From Heloderma charlesbogerti (taxonomy: Eukaryota; Chordata; Lepidosauria; Squamata; Helodermatidae), in assembly GCA_026122225.1 (NCBI GenBank), contig JANEZZ010001904.1:1178001-1242000 (forward strand): 64,000 nucleotides of DNA. Reading direction: 5' to 3'. Positions 9,810 through 20,434 of this stretch are shown piece after piece (the first letter of the stretch is position 1; each line of letters begins with the position of its first letter). The translations under genes were made by a program, and so were the position numbers. Below the pieces are notes generated by a model. It saw only the letters and a list, made by a program, of their open reading frames with translations. It did no database searches and was not told the DNA's origin.

Positions 9810-10302
9810 CAGGGATGTGTGAATTCACCCCTGTCCAGGTTCTCTGGACACCCACCTGGCCCCTGTACCCACTTGCCAGTCCCCGGACTGCACTCGAGCC
9901 CCTCCCTCGCTCAGCGAGCAGCCCACACTCACCCCAGCAGCCTCATCGAGCTTGTGGTCGCCATTTTTTTAAAGAATAAAATGGTGACTGCAAAAATGCA
10001 CGCTGTGTGCATGAAAATGCGCATTTTTGCGAATGTGCATACTCTCATGTGTGAAATGTGCATTTTTGCGAAGACACACACTAGTGTGCGCACGGAAATT
10101 TGTGCATTTTTGCGATCGCCATTTATTTCTCCAAAAATGGTGACTGCGAAGCTTGACAAGGCTGCTGGGGTGAGTGCAGGCCATTCGCCGAGCGTGGACA
10201 GGGGGCGAGGAGGGGCATGAGCTCAGCTAGCGGGGCTTGGGGGTGTGGGCAGGAGCGAGTCCACTGGATTCCTGGACTGAAATGGACGCTCGCACCATCC
10301 CT
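9810..10302 (+). mobile_element. hAT-like non-autonomous element, family B
   Basis: Starts CAGGGATGTGTGAATTC and ends GCTCGCACCATCCCT, flanked by an exact 8-bp duplication ATGTTGAA (9802-9809 and 10303-10310). The interior is an inverted repeat: GGTCGCCATTTTTTTAAAGA near 9957 pairs with CAAAAATGGTGACTGC near 10132. Between them lie GTGCATTTTTGCGAA-type units in alternating orientation. The ends share a TTCTCTGGACACCC-type module with 29678-30203. The 133-codon frame at 9819-10220 reads through these palindromes and is not a gene. Confidence 0.85.
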
Positions 10303-12630
10303 ATGTTGAAATGATTATCCACCAGAGGTAGTGATTAATGGAGTTGAAACACGGCCCTTCTGGACTGTACTTATGTTTAAAAGGAAGACAGAACCAACCA
10401 AGTCCTCCACATCGCCTTTAAATTGCTGATGAGGACTATGTCTTTGAAATACAGCCCTGTTTAAATCTAATGAATAATTCTATTCTTCTTATGAATATTA
10501 ATCTCTAATGGCCAAGCACAGTCCAGAAATGAAGCACAGAAAATTAAGTGCTGCAGTAAATAACTTTTATATGAGATGGAGTTTATTTCCTGCCAAGTGG
10601 GCTTTGATTAGTATTGCCAGATTAACCTTGACCTATTTGTTAGAAAGCCAGCACAAGGGCCATATTGGAAAAAATTTGGATTTTCTATTTGTGACTTTTC
10701 TAAATTTCACTCTTCCGAGTTCTGTGATCAGTCCTTGTTTTAAATGATACACCAAACATATTTACACTTTAGAGGTGAATTGTTCCCTCTCTTCGCTTTC
10801 CCCTACAAAAGCTACCAGAAATATACTCTTATGGATTAGCAAGGCATCAGTGCAAGCAAGCAAGTTATCTCCCCTTGCAGTGTGTGAATTGACACCTGAA
10901 TGTATTTGCTTTGCAGGCAGTGTTCTTTGGCATTTCTCTTCTCTGCTTTTGATGCATGGTGGTTTGGATGCCCAGGTTACAATGATCTGCAGAGAAAAGT
11001 GGATGCTGCTCTCAGCGCTGTTTGCATCAGTTCCCAAGTCCAGACCTGGTGTGGGGGTGTCCCAACCCCAGGCTCCTGCTATCTGTTGCTGGGTCTGAAA
11101 GTGGAGCCAAAACTGGAGGCTTGAGCTGTAGATGAACCCTGCACTAGATCTAGGGCTAAGGTTTCTGCTGGAACCCGATGTTTCTTTGGTAGAAAATGCT
11201 TCTCTATTGATCAGGCTTGGGTTAAAAAGCCAGGCTCCTGGTTGTTATACCATGGATATAAAAATGACAAATAAATAAAACAGAATTACACATGAAATTT
11301 GCAAGGGCTTACCGTGTGGAATTGAGTTTGGAATAGTCAACTAGTGGTGATTTTTCAGTGCCCCAATGTAATTTGTGAGCATCATGCTCAGAATCAATTG
11401 CAGCAGTTATTTCATTATCGTGATCACAAAAAATGAGACTAACAAACCTTTGACCAGAACTTTTACCAGAGTGCTGAGAGCAAAGAAGAGGAGCTTGGCC
11501 ATGCCCCAAGGCATGCACATTCAGCTCAATGGAAGTTGATCAACTTATGTGATTTCTATGAAAACTTCTGGGTACGGAGGATTATCAAGTGGGAATCTCT
11601 GTGAAGAGTTGCTCTTCCGGATACAAATTGCAGCTGTGGCTATGCATGGCTATTGTGAGCAGGGATTAATGACTACGGTATATCAACCTCTGACTTTCAA
11701 GCCAACCTTACTGTTCCAGCACCCGGAGTCCACCAGTCTTCTGCCGTGTTCTTACCCGGCCAGCAGAAAGTTCCTTTCATACTGTTTTACAAATGACTTG
11801 AACACATCTAAGAAAAAACTGTGATGTGCCTTCCTTCTATTTTTGTTTGTAGTTCAGTTTTCTGTGTCGATGAGGGAAAAAAATGCATGTGTCCTTTTAT
11901 TATTGTTAACTCCTGTTGAATTTGCTCATATGATGTGCATCAAACCAAAGTGTGAAAAACAAACCTGGGGGCTAGAGAACCTTTCTGAGGCAAAAACCAG
12001 CAGGGAGTTTATCTGAAAATAACAGGGAACTGAAAAAGGTGTAAACGCTCTGCTAACAGAAATTTCTTCTGCATTACTAATGCATAAGATGGTGCTATTT
12101 GGGGACTGGCTGTCCTTTATTCCTGAAGGCCGTTAAATGCTAAGGACAAGATGGCGGTTTGGCATCTCGCTCAAATCCCAATGAGTCATTCCCAACTCCT
12201 TGACCAAAGATGAAACACACACGTATGCCAAAACTTCCAGATCCTAAATACAGGATTCATAAAAGGTCTGCTATTATTTGTGCATAGATTTCCAGCTTCC
12301 CATACACTGGTATGACTTGTTTGGGTCACTTATCAGCAAGAATAAAAATGGCAATTTTCACCGAATCTTATTCTCAGAAGAGATCTTGGAGGTCATGTAC
12401 TCCAACCCTCTGATTAATGTAGGATCTACATTGCAGGATGCAGCTACAATGTGCTTGATAGATTTTCACATTTTAGAACCAAATCATTGCTGCACATCAC
12501 AGGCCCCTGTCACTGGCTTAATGTGCCTCATGTCCCCCATTCAGTAGTACAGATGCCTCCCTAAACAGAATAATGCAGACCGGAATCATTTGTTGTGGAT
12601 CCTGTGCACAACTGACTTCATTTGCCTCTA
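10303..12630. other. No recognised feature
   Basis: Unassigned sequence. Frames at 10775-11098 and 11549-11824 have no domain I recognise, and no splice-site and frame combination stands out. May hold diverged repeats or unique DNA. Confidence 0.4.
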
Positions 12631-12812
12631 GTTTCAGAGGCAGTATGCCTATGTAGACCAGTTGCTGGGGAACCTGGGCGGGAGGGTGCTGTTGCACTTA
12701 GGTTCTGCTCTTGGGTGTCCCGTGTGCAGCTGGTTGGCTAGTATGTAAACAGAATGCTGGACTAGATGGACCCTTGGTCTGATCCAGCATGGCTCTTCTT
12801 ATGTTTTTATGT
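12631..12812 (+). repeat. CR1-like retroelement 3' segment
   Basis: Contains TCAGAGGCAGTATGCC, CCAGTTGCTGGGGAAC, GGGAGGGTGCTGTTGCAC, CAGCTGGTTGGCTAGT and the tail ATGCTGGACTAGATGGACCC...GATCCAGCATGGCTCTTCTTATG. This is a widespread amniote retroelement 3' end that I associate with CR1-type LINEs or SINEs using them. An opposite-strand copy is at 20017-20250. Confidence 0.7.
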
Positions 12813-12944
12813 GTGCCATAACTTGTACATTCGAGTTGCTACTTGTTTTTTTCACCCCTGTGAGGATGCAGTCACAGTAGTTTCAAACATGTCTGCATGG
12901 CTACATTAGTTCTAGTTTTGAATGTTTGGTTCTTGTTTTTTAAA

Positions 12945-13135
12945 AGGTGTGCCATTTTTATGAAGATTTCATTTCATTAATTAGCTTTACTTTGCATTTA
13001 AATAGCGCCCTTGGCATTCGTGGGACGTTAGTGTATCATAAGCAGAAAGAATGGCTCCCTGCCAAAAGAAGCTTGTATCCTAAATTTCAACTGTGCCAGG
13101 CACAACAGAGGAAAGGGAGGGCTGTTTTTTGAAGC
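12945..13135 (+). repeat. Old retroelement fragment, possibly L2/MIR-type
   Basis: The order TTTGCATTTAAATAGCGCCCTTGGC, then CTCCCTGCCAAAAGAAGCTTGTATCC, resembles the ancient vertebrate repeat pattern around 'agcgcttggca' and 'ccctgcc..aggagcttacaatc'. Highly diverged and tentative. Confidence 0.4.
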
Positions 13136-13563
13136 CATTTCAAACCTTGCAGGGCATGCACCTTTTCAATAAATAAAGGTATAGGTATCAGAGTTAGCCC
13201 AAGGCATTTTGCTGCCCCAAGTGTCGGCACAGCGTGACCGCAAGACGTGCAATGCCCAAGGGTATTGTAGATGATATTGGAACAGCAGTGTTGGATTAAT
13301 GCCACTAAAAATATTGCCGCCCCAAGCAACTGGTTTGGTTGCTTGTGAAATCAGCAGTGCCCTGTGTGATGATTATCTGGCTACTTTGGGAATGATTGGA
13401 GGACTTATTAGATTAGAAAAGACCACCAACAGTTGTGACTCTTCCAGTTTCATTACCTGAGACAGGTTGGACAACATATTCATGGATAATATGCTTGTGC
13501 TAAGGCTGGGTCCAAATCCCCCTAACCCATTTCATGGGACCATTTATTCTCCTGCAAAGATGG

Positions 13564-14418
13564 TAGGGATGTACGAAAGTTACTTACTTTTCGCAGATTA
13601 TGTTGATGGTGGGGGGGAGGCGTTCCGTCCCTCCCCCCAGAATCCTGGCTGAGGGGGGGTGCTCCATTCCTCCCCCCGGAATCCTCGAACGGAATCCGCG
13701 TACGCAAATGGTGGCAGCTATGGCCGCCGCCATTTGCGTTCCTTCTTTTTGGCCATCTTAATCTACATAACTATTTATGTAGACTATGACGGCGAAAATA
13801 AAGGGGAACGCAAATAGCGTAGCGGGTGCTATTTGCGTCCCTTTTTGATTCACCGTTTTAGCCTACGTAAATCTTTACGTAGGCTAAAACGGTGAATCAA
13901 AAGGGGATGCAAATAGCGCCCGCTATGCTATTTGCATTCCCCTTGATTTTCACCGTCATAGTCTACGTAAATATTTACGTAGATTAAGTCGGTAAAAAGA
14001 AGGAACGCAAATGGCGGCAGCCGTAGCTGCCGCCATTTGCGTACGCGGGTTGTTTTTTTTTTAAACCCACCCACCCATGATAGGCTACGTAAAGATTTAC
14101 GTAGCCTATAACGTCTTTTTTTAAAAAAAACCCTAGCCATGATAGGCTACGTAAATCTTTACGTAGCCTATCACGTCTTTTTTTTTTTTTTTTTTTACAC
14201 AAGCCTGGAAATGACGGTGGCGGCAGCTGGTCAGAAGACCAGCTGCCGCTGCCGGAGCTGCCACCACCCGGAAGATCCGCCCCAGGTGATTCTCGTCCCG
14301 GGGGGGATCCGTAGGGGGGCGGGGGAGTTGCAGGCCGTTCCACCACAGAGTTCGGGGGGCCGAATGCACTGGCATTCGGCCTTACCGAGCTCCATGGCGG
14401 AATTCTCTGACATCCCTA
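13564..14418 (+). mobile_element. Family A hAT-like element with 350-bp central palindrome
   Basis: Termini are TAGGGATGTACGAAAGTT and TTCTCTGACATCCCTA, with an exact 8-bp target duplication AAAGATGG (13556-13563 and 14419-14426). About 13695-14045 is one large palindrome centred near 13873. It contains the smaller hairpins GGGGAACGCAAATAGC..., AGCCTACGTAAATCTTTACG and CGCAAATGGCGGCAGC. Two GTGATAGGCTACGTAAA-type hairpins follow (14081-14112 and 14138-14175), then the GGTCAGAAGACCAGCTG hairpin and the subterminal GAATGCACTGGCATTC hairpin. Splice-donor motifs are degraded (ACTTACTT on the left, CAGGTGATT on the right), unlike most sisters. Confidence 0.9.
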
Positions 14419-14513
14419 AAAGATGGGCAGGGAATATCAGTGACTTGGGGGTCTGAATTCTTTGAGGTTTTGAGTGGGGATGGGTTGACCTTTATATATG
14501 AGGTGGCTGATGG

Positions 14514-14514
14514 T

Positions 14515-14569
<55 letters not shown>

Positions 14570-14580
14570 CCTACCCTTCT

Positions 14581-14615
<35 letters not shown>
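14514..14615. repeat. (TTTC)n followed by (TC)n microsatellite
   Basis: An uninterrupted TTTC tetranucleotide run to about 14569, then CT dinucleotides from 14585 to 14615. The long frames here encode only SFFLSFFL or KERKKE repeats and are not genes. Confidence 0.95.
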
Positions 14616-14618
<3 letters not shown>

Positions 14619-14890
14619 TTCCCCCAAGAAAACCACTTTGCCCTCACTTCAAAGCTAGAGTGCCCTCCAGCCCAGCCCAGCTCAGCCCAGTAATGTTCCC
14701 TTGTAACAGACAGAATGCCCCATAGGAATGACACGATATAGCATTGTTCCAAGGGGCATTCTTGGATTGGGGCCCGGGGGGGATGGCTGCCCCTGTTGGA
14801 CAGTTTATCCAATCTTTGCCCCACTCCCATCTCCCAAAATGCTTCCCCTCCAAATCTGGGCCAAATACTTTGGCCCAGCACAAGCATGTA

Positions 14891-14892
<2 letters not shown>

Positions 14893-14935
<43 letters not shown>
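14893..14935. repeat. (GT)n microsatellite, about 21 units
   Basis: Uninterrupted GT run; produces the VCVCVC and HTHTHT peptides in translation. Confidence 0.95.
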
Positions 14936-14937
<2 letters not shown>

Positions 14938-14985
14938 CAGTGATGGCAGCAGCACTGACATACATGGTGGGCAATGTAAGAGTCA

Positions 14986-15690
14986 ATGCCTTGGACCCCT
15001 GTTATGCCCTCTCTGGAGGAACCCTCAGCAGATGATGATCTGGAGCCTTCTGAGCCAAATGTCCCTGGGGAAAAAGATGCTTCAGGGGATCCTAGGGAAG
15101 TTCTTAAAGAACAAGAAGGTCCTGGGCCCTCAGGAGAGACGACTTCAGATCGTCCCCCTGGAAAGGTGGAAAGTTCTGCTTCCGAGTTGGAGGGGGATGC
15201 TGAGCCACCACCCAGTCCCCAGGAATGCCAGTGCCTGAAGGTACTGGCTCAGACCATGGCCAGGCGAAGGAGTGCCTGCTTGCAAAAAAAGGACTCCTCA
15301 GGAGAAAGTGGCTTCTCATGTGTAGGGCCCTGGCCAGAGAGCCCTAATGTACTGCAGCTGAGCTGGGTGTGTGTGTGTACGCGCATGCGCGCAGCAACCT
15401 CTGGTGATAAAAGCCTTGTCTGCCTAGTCAGTGCTGGAAACAATGTCTTATCAGTTCTTGCTGTCTTTTATGCTGGGTTCCTGATCTTGCCTTTTGATTG
15501 ACCCTCCAAGCTACTGCCCTTGGACTCCTGCTTGACTCTGCTTCTGGACTCTGTAATGTATTTGACTGCCTAACTGTGGTTTGACCTCTGCCCACTTTCT
15601 TGACCACTCCTGCCTTAGCCCTGTGTATCTGACCGATTGCCTGTGCTTCGACCTTTGCCTGTTTCATTACCTTGCTTTGTGGTGAGCCCC
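14986..15690 (+). mobile_element. LTR-retrotransposon-like fragment (possible Gypsy-type LTR)
   Basis: An open frame of 171 codons (14986-15501) encodes an acidic, Pro/Glu/Ser-rich stretch (EEPSADDDLEPSEPN at its start) followed by a short basic tract (MARRRSACLQKK) and no known domain. Downstream is a GATAAAAGCC TATA-like site (about 15407) and a zone of repeated CTGACT, GGACTCTG and TTGACC motifs (15480-15665). This arrangement resembles the LTRs of squamate Gypsy-type elements known to me, but I see no pol, no primer-binding site and no second LTR in the window. It might instead be a solo LTR or another repeat. I would not call it a host gene without homology support. Confidence 0.4.
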
Positions 15691-15899
15691 TTCACTGAGC
15701 CTGCTGCAGCCAATGCAGGACAACCCCCAGCTGTTTGAGGAGAGTGACTCCATTGCCCCAGGGACAGAAGTGCCACACTGGGGTCTCAGCAATGTGAGGG
15801 GTGGTGAACCTGTTGTCATGGTGACTGGGGTGCAGTCCCACATCATCACAGGATTCAGAAGTCTTGTGGGATAGAGGGTTGCACATAAGTGCAAGGAGG

Positions 15900-16960
15900 A
15901 CAGTCAGTGAAGATTCCTCAGAGGCTCTGCTAGAATAGGGAAGGAGAACCGGAGAGAAGGAGGTGGGGTGCAGGCTAATCTCTTTGCCTTAGTCGGATGC
16001 TGCATTAGGTGGCATCTGACAGAAGCTACCTACTCTTAGCGTAAACTCAGAGGAGAAATGGTCCTGAAATCTACCAGCCTTTCAGTGCAATTTTTATATT
16101 ATCCTGCTGATATATAGTGTATATGATTCCTATACTGCAATATGTTTATAACCGATGAAAGCATGAACATCTGTACAGTTGTTACACCTTACCAGTGCAG
16201 TTTCACTTTTCTCCCATGTTCGTCCTCAGCAAAGGAAAATAATGCAGGGAGTGACATCTAAAAGTGTAAACCTATTTAACGGAATATGGTTCCTTTGTGA
16301 GCAAATGCAAGCTTGATAACAGCAGGGTAGAAATAATCTGAAATGCACACCCACTTCCTTGCTAGGGAAAATGCAGAGTGTTTTGCTGGTGAAGGTAAAA
16401 CGACAACAGAGAAGATGTTGGAAATGCAGCTGCAGTGTGCAATCATTGCTGCTGAGTGATGAATTGCAAAAGAGCAAATTAATCATGTGTTTACATATAG
16501 CTTTAATGGTAACTGAAAAAAATTTAGAGGTTGATACAGAACGGGCAGTAGTGTGGCAGCAGAGAGCAGTTTCAGTAACAAACTGAACACAGAATTACTG
16601 CACATATCTCTGGAGGGATTATCATCCTCCAATGTACGATCAGCGCCTGGTGAACTATATCCAGCTCCCCAAGAGGATTACATATTTCTCCTCCACTGCC
16701 ATTTACCAACTCAGCAGGAAGAGGGATGTCCGGAGAGAAGGAGCAGCTGTAGTTCTTGGGCTTGCCAGCACTTCGCTTTGAGTGGTTTGGTGGCCCTTCT
16801 GCCCACCCCTTCCATAACCTCCTTAAAGTTGCCCTCCTTTGAAACAAACTTCTGACTGGGATGGGGGAGGAGGGGCCTTCTTCATAAATATACATTTTGG
16901 CAGCTACCTGTGGCAGATCAGGGCATAGGGTATCAACATGTCTTAGACAGGGTTGCCCTT
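15900..16960. other. No recognised feature
   Basis: Unassigned mixed sequence; the short frames at 16226-16895 have no recognisable domain. Confidence 0.4.
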
Positions 16961-16964
16961 ACCT

Positions 16965-17335
16965 TTTTATTACTTACTTATTTGTTTATTAAATGTATGT
17001 ACCATCCAACTGGCAGATGCCTTCAGGGCTGTTCACAACCATAAAAAACCCAAATAACAATGCAGTAACAACCAAAACAATACATAGAAGAGTAAAAATA
17101 TCAAAATATAAAAACACTAAAATAGTAAAGAACTAGCAGTAAAGTTAATCATCAGAGCAACAGATTCAAGATTAAATGCCTGCTGGAAGATGACGGTCTT
17201 CACCTGGTGTCTAAATGTGTACAGTAAAAATGCCCGGCAGATCTCCCTGGAAAGGGCATTCCACAGGCGGCAGACCGCTACAGAGAAGGCTTCTACCCTG
17301 GTAACCATCTGTCACACCATTGTGACAGAAGAGCC
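16965..17335 (-). pseudogene. L2-like LINE, 3' end of reverse-transcriptase ORF plus UTR
   Basis: On the minus strand the frame 17308-17117 encodes the C-terminal end of the same polyprotein family as the LINE at 34808-39005. The motifs AFSVAVCRLWNAL, then YTFRHQVKTVIFQQAF, align in order with AFSAVAPRLWNEL and YSFRRQVKTFLFSQAF there. The stop is followed toward 16965 by an A-rich 3' UTR and an AATAAACAAATAAGT-type tail. This is only the last 60 or so codons of an ORF that is about 900 codons or more when complete, so it is a 5'-truncated insertion, the usual fate of LINE copies. It lies head to head with a plus-strand copy starting about 17341. Confidence 0.75.
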
Positions 17336-17340
17336 TCTGA

Positions 17341-18512
17341 AGAGGCAGGGTAAGAGTTTGGGTGTGCTTCTGGATTTGCTTTTTTGCTCAAGTGCTCAGG
17401 TAGTGGCAGTGGCCAGGAGCTCTTTCCCACAGCTGAGGCTGATGTTCTCACTGTGCCTATTCCGTAGAATGTCAGATCTGGTGATGGTCTCACATGCCCT
17501 TGTTACCTCTCATTTGGATCACTGTAAGGCAGCCTATGTGGGGACCAGAATGGTGTTGGGCCAGGCTATTGAACAGGCCAGTTATTGGGATGATATACTC
17601 TCCCTGTTACAACTTTGGTGGCTGCTGGTGTTTTTCTGGGCACAATGGAAAGTGCTGGTTATAACCTTTAAAAACTTTAAATAGCTTCGGATCAGGTTAT
17701 CTGAAGGGCTACCTTCTCTTAAACATATATGCCCAGATCTCTGGGAGAGACCCTTTTCTAGGTCCTGCCAACTTCTGAGGCATGAAAAAAAGCCTTCTCA
17801 TTGGCTCAGCCTATGTTTTGGAACTCCCTTCTTCAGGAGTCCTGTTTATCCTTAGGGTGGCCACTTATGAATCACTGAAAAAAGAGGAAAAGCATCACCA
17901 AAGCAGAGGACAAAAGAGGACACAAATTTGCATAGAACTGGCATATGTACCGATGCAAATTTTGAAATCATAATTTAAATGGAAATAGAGTACATCTCAC
18001 CATAGTGTGGAAGACTGTGACCATGTGACCTGTGTGTGCCTTGCTCAGTCTTTTGTCCAGGTGCTAACTGTGGATGGGCAACTTCAAGAGCCCTGGACTC
18101 TCCCTTCTTAGGGTTCTTTACCTTTTAAACCAGACTTGGATTGGACAGTCCTTCAAATAGAGAACACCTTCAAAAGGGGACGCTCCTTTAGCAGCCCTTT
18201 AAACAGAGGACTGTCCTCTGTAAAAGAGGACACATGGCCACTGTTTTTAGACCTCTCTGTGCTGACTTTCTACGGACAAGTAAAAGCCCTTCTTGTTTTG
18301 ATAGGACTTCAACCTGCTGAGGTAATATGTTTTTCTGCTGGTGGTTTTTCATTGGCTGCTGCTTTTAATTTGCTGTGCTGTATGTATTGGATTTTGCTTT
18401 TATTGGGTGTTTTAATTTTGGCTTTATTTGTGTTTTTTAATATTTGCTTTTATATGGTGTCTCTGTATTACTGTTAGCCACCTTGAGCCCACAGTGAATA
18501 ATAAAACGATAA
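17341..18512 (+). pseudogene. L2-like LINE fragment, C-terminal reverse-transcriptase region, interrupted by family E
   Basis: The frame 17341-17684 carries GVLLDLLFCSSAQV, then VMVSHALVTSHLDHCKAAYVG, matching in order the LINE at 34808-39005 (GVLLDPELSLEAQV, VIHALITSRLDYCNVLYMG). Later pieces (TTATCTGAAGG near 17697, a WNS-LLQES stretch near 17820) match its C-terminal part. A family E transposon interrupts it at 17853-18247. After it the LINE resumes with a TFYGQVKALLVL stretch (about 18262) equivalent to SFRRQVKTFLF, followed by a T-rich 3' UTR ending about TTGAGCCCACAGTGAATAATAAAA. Several frameshifts and stops; non-functional. Confidence 0.7.
17853..18247 (+). mobile_element. Family E DNA transposon (TAGGGTGGCCA), copy 2
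   Basis: Starts TAGGGTGGCCAC and ends with ACATGGCCACTG, the inverted terminus with end mutations. The interior matches 1312-1996: GACAAAAGAGGACACAAATTTGCAT, CACCATAGTGTGGAAGACTG and AGAGGACTGTCCTCT. It is inserted in a LINE, so it is younger than that LINE copy. The 8-mer flanks TTTATCCT and TTTTTAGA match weakly. Confidence 0.65.
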
Positions 18513-19155
18513 TAGTGTATGGAGTGCCTACTGGGCTATGGCTCCCTGCGCTTTAAGTCTTTACATTTACACTTTACAGAAACACATGTTTTGCTGTGGT
18601 AAAATGACCCTACATTCTAATGAATATGATTGGGGAATATGTGTTGGGAAACAAAGGAGAAAATTATTAGTAGCAGAGGTATGTGATAACTTTTTCAAAG
18701 TTACATAGAGGAGAATAAGCCTCATAGGGAAAAGTGGAGTACTTGCTCTGTGGTGAAGAAGATCCACCATGCTTAAGATGAAAACAAGAAATGTCCAAAT
18801 CTCAGTGGAATATCAAATACAGTCTAAGATACACTATTGCTCTAGTGCCACGGATATCTGCCTTAACAAAAATATCAGTAAGCTGTTTGGGGTATTTTCA
18901 TCATCTTAAATGCATTAGAATTGTTTAGAATATTCCCATTAAAAAAAAAGAAAGAATTCTAGTCTCTTGAAGCTTTTGAACTTCCTTTAGGGAGGAATAT
19001 GGCACTGGCAGAAGGATAGCATAGAGCATAGCAGTGATGGGAGTGTGGGGTTTTGTTTTGTTTTTAGGCAGGTGATTTTTTTCCTATTGAGAAGTTTGTA
19101 TTAATTTCTAAATAAATTATTTATTCATTGGTAATGTTTTTAGAAATTTGGCTCT
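18513..19155. other. No recognised feature
   Basis: A/T-rich unassigned sequence. Confidence 0.4.
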
Positions 19156-19165
19156 TGTGCAGCAA

Positions 19166-19475
19166 GGAAAGGAAAGGTTCCTCCTGTGCAAGCACTGAAT
19201 CATTGCTGACTCCTAGAGGGACACCGCTTGCGCTGGCGTTTTCATGGCAGACTGTAGCGGGGTGGTTTGCCATTGCCTTCCCCAGTCGTGACTACTTTTC
19301 CCCCAGCAAGCTGGGTACTCAATTTACTGACCTCGGAAGGATGGAAGGCTGAGTCGACCCGAGCTGGCTACCTGGCACCCAGCTTCTGCTGGGATCATCG
19401 AACTCAGGTCGTGGGGAGAGTTTCGGTTGCAATACTGCCACCTACCACTCTGCACCACACGAGGCTCCTTGACCC
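19166..19475 (-). mobile_element. tRNA-headed squamate SINE, complete
   Basis: On the minus strand it begins with a tRNA-like head: a TGGTGCAGAGTGGTAGG stretch similar to an A box, and GAGTTCGATGATCC similar to a B box, the internal RNA polymerase III promoter. A body with GTCGACTCAGCCTTCCATCC, CTTGCTGGGGGAAAAGT and GGGAAGGCAATGGCAAACC follows, then a CCTTTCCTTTCC tail. It is flanked by an exact 10-bp duplication TGTGCAGCAA (19156-19165 and 19476-19485), showing retroposition. It resembles the SINEs of squamates; the exact family name is not assigned. Confidence 0.8.
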
Positions 19476-19639
19476 TGTGCAGCAAAGCAGCCTATAAATT
19501 CCAATAGAAATAAATGAGCTACTAAGATATTTTAAACATCTAAGTTTCATGACAACATGATAGGCAAGTTGCTGTTTACCTCCTTCAGAATCTATAATAC
19601 TAATCTTATACTACTAATATACTTAATCTACGTGTACTA

Positions 19640-19900
19640 AATTTTTGTGTGTGCGGCACCTTTATTTCACAGCGCTTTACAAAGAACTAAGTTTGACAGG
19701 TTTCTGGCTGAAGGGGATTACAATAAAAAAAATGAACAGAGGGATACAACAGGGGAAGGGGAGGAAAATGGAGGCAGTAGTAAACATAGGAAAATATACA
19801 ACTATTTCAATTACATATATTTTCACTGCATTCTCAGAAATTTATCAACTCTCTGTTGACAGAAAAATTGACTGCACTGCACCAATCTAGTATGGGGGTC
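19640..19900. repeat. Possible old LINE 3' fragment
   Basis: ACCTTTATTTCACAGCGCTTTACAAAG resembles the minus-strand 3' end of ancient L2/CR1-type repeats. Weak evidence only. Confidence 0.25.
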
Positions 19901-20016
19901 AAATGTACCACAGAAAAACCATACAAATACAATATCTGATGGACATTATTAAGCATGACACCATTTGCAAGTTTTTTTTTTTTAAATCTTACATTTATTG
20001 AGACTTTCCCTCTTCC

Positions 20017-20250
20017 AGAATATGAGAAGAGCCATGCTGGATCAGACCAAGGGTCCAGCTAGTCCAGCATTCTGATCACACAGTGCCCAACCAGCTGCCT
20101 GTGGGAAACCCTCAAGTAGGACATGCGTGGAATGGAATAGCACCCTCTAGCCCATGCTCCCCAGCAACTGGTGTACAGAGGCATGTTACCTCTGATACTA
20201 GATAGCCTTGTTCTCCATGAATTTATCTACCATGAATTTATCTAAACATC
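20017..20250 (-). repeat. CR1-like retroelement 3' segment, inverted copy
   Basis: AAGAGCCATGCTGGATCAGACC, CCAGCATTCTGATCACACAG, CAACCAGCTGCCTGTGGG and CTCCCCAGCAACTGGTGTAC are, in order, the reverse complement of the repeat at 12631-12812. Confidence 0.7.
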
Positions 20251-20283
20251 AGTATAATTGCACAAACTACACAAAATGTAACA

Positions 20284-20402
20284 ATTTCTGAGTAGCCCTG
20301 TTAGTCTGTTGCGGCAAAAACCTATGGCACCTTAAAGACTACCACATTTATTCTGGCATAAGCTTTGCGGACACTGTCCAGTTCATCAGATGCATGAAGT
20401 GA
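20284..20402 (+). repeat. Interspersed repeat, copy 2 of 2
   Basis: GAGTAGCCCTGTTAGTCTGT, GGCACCTTAAAGACTACCAC, GCATAAGCTTTGCGGAC and CATCAGATGCATGAAGTG follow the order of a well-known amniote repeat and match 361-475. Confidence 0.65.
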
Positions 20403-20434
20403 AGTGTAAACTTGAAATTGGCAGATTTATGTAC

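Noticed and set aside
14492..14986. 164-codon minus-strand frame
   Set aside because: Translation of GT, TC and TTTC simple repeats (HTHTHT, REREREE, KERKKERK).
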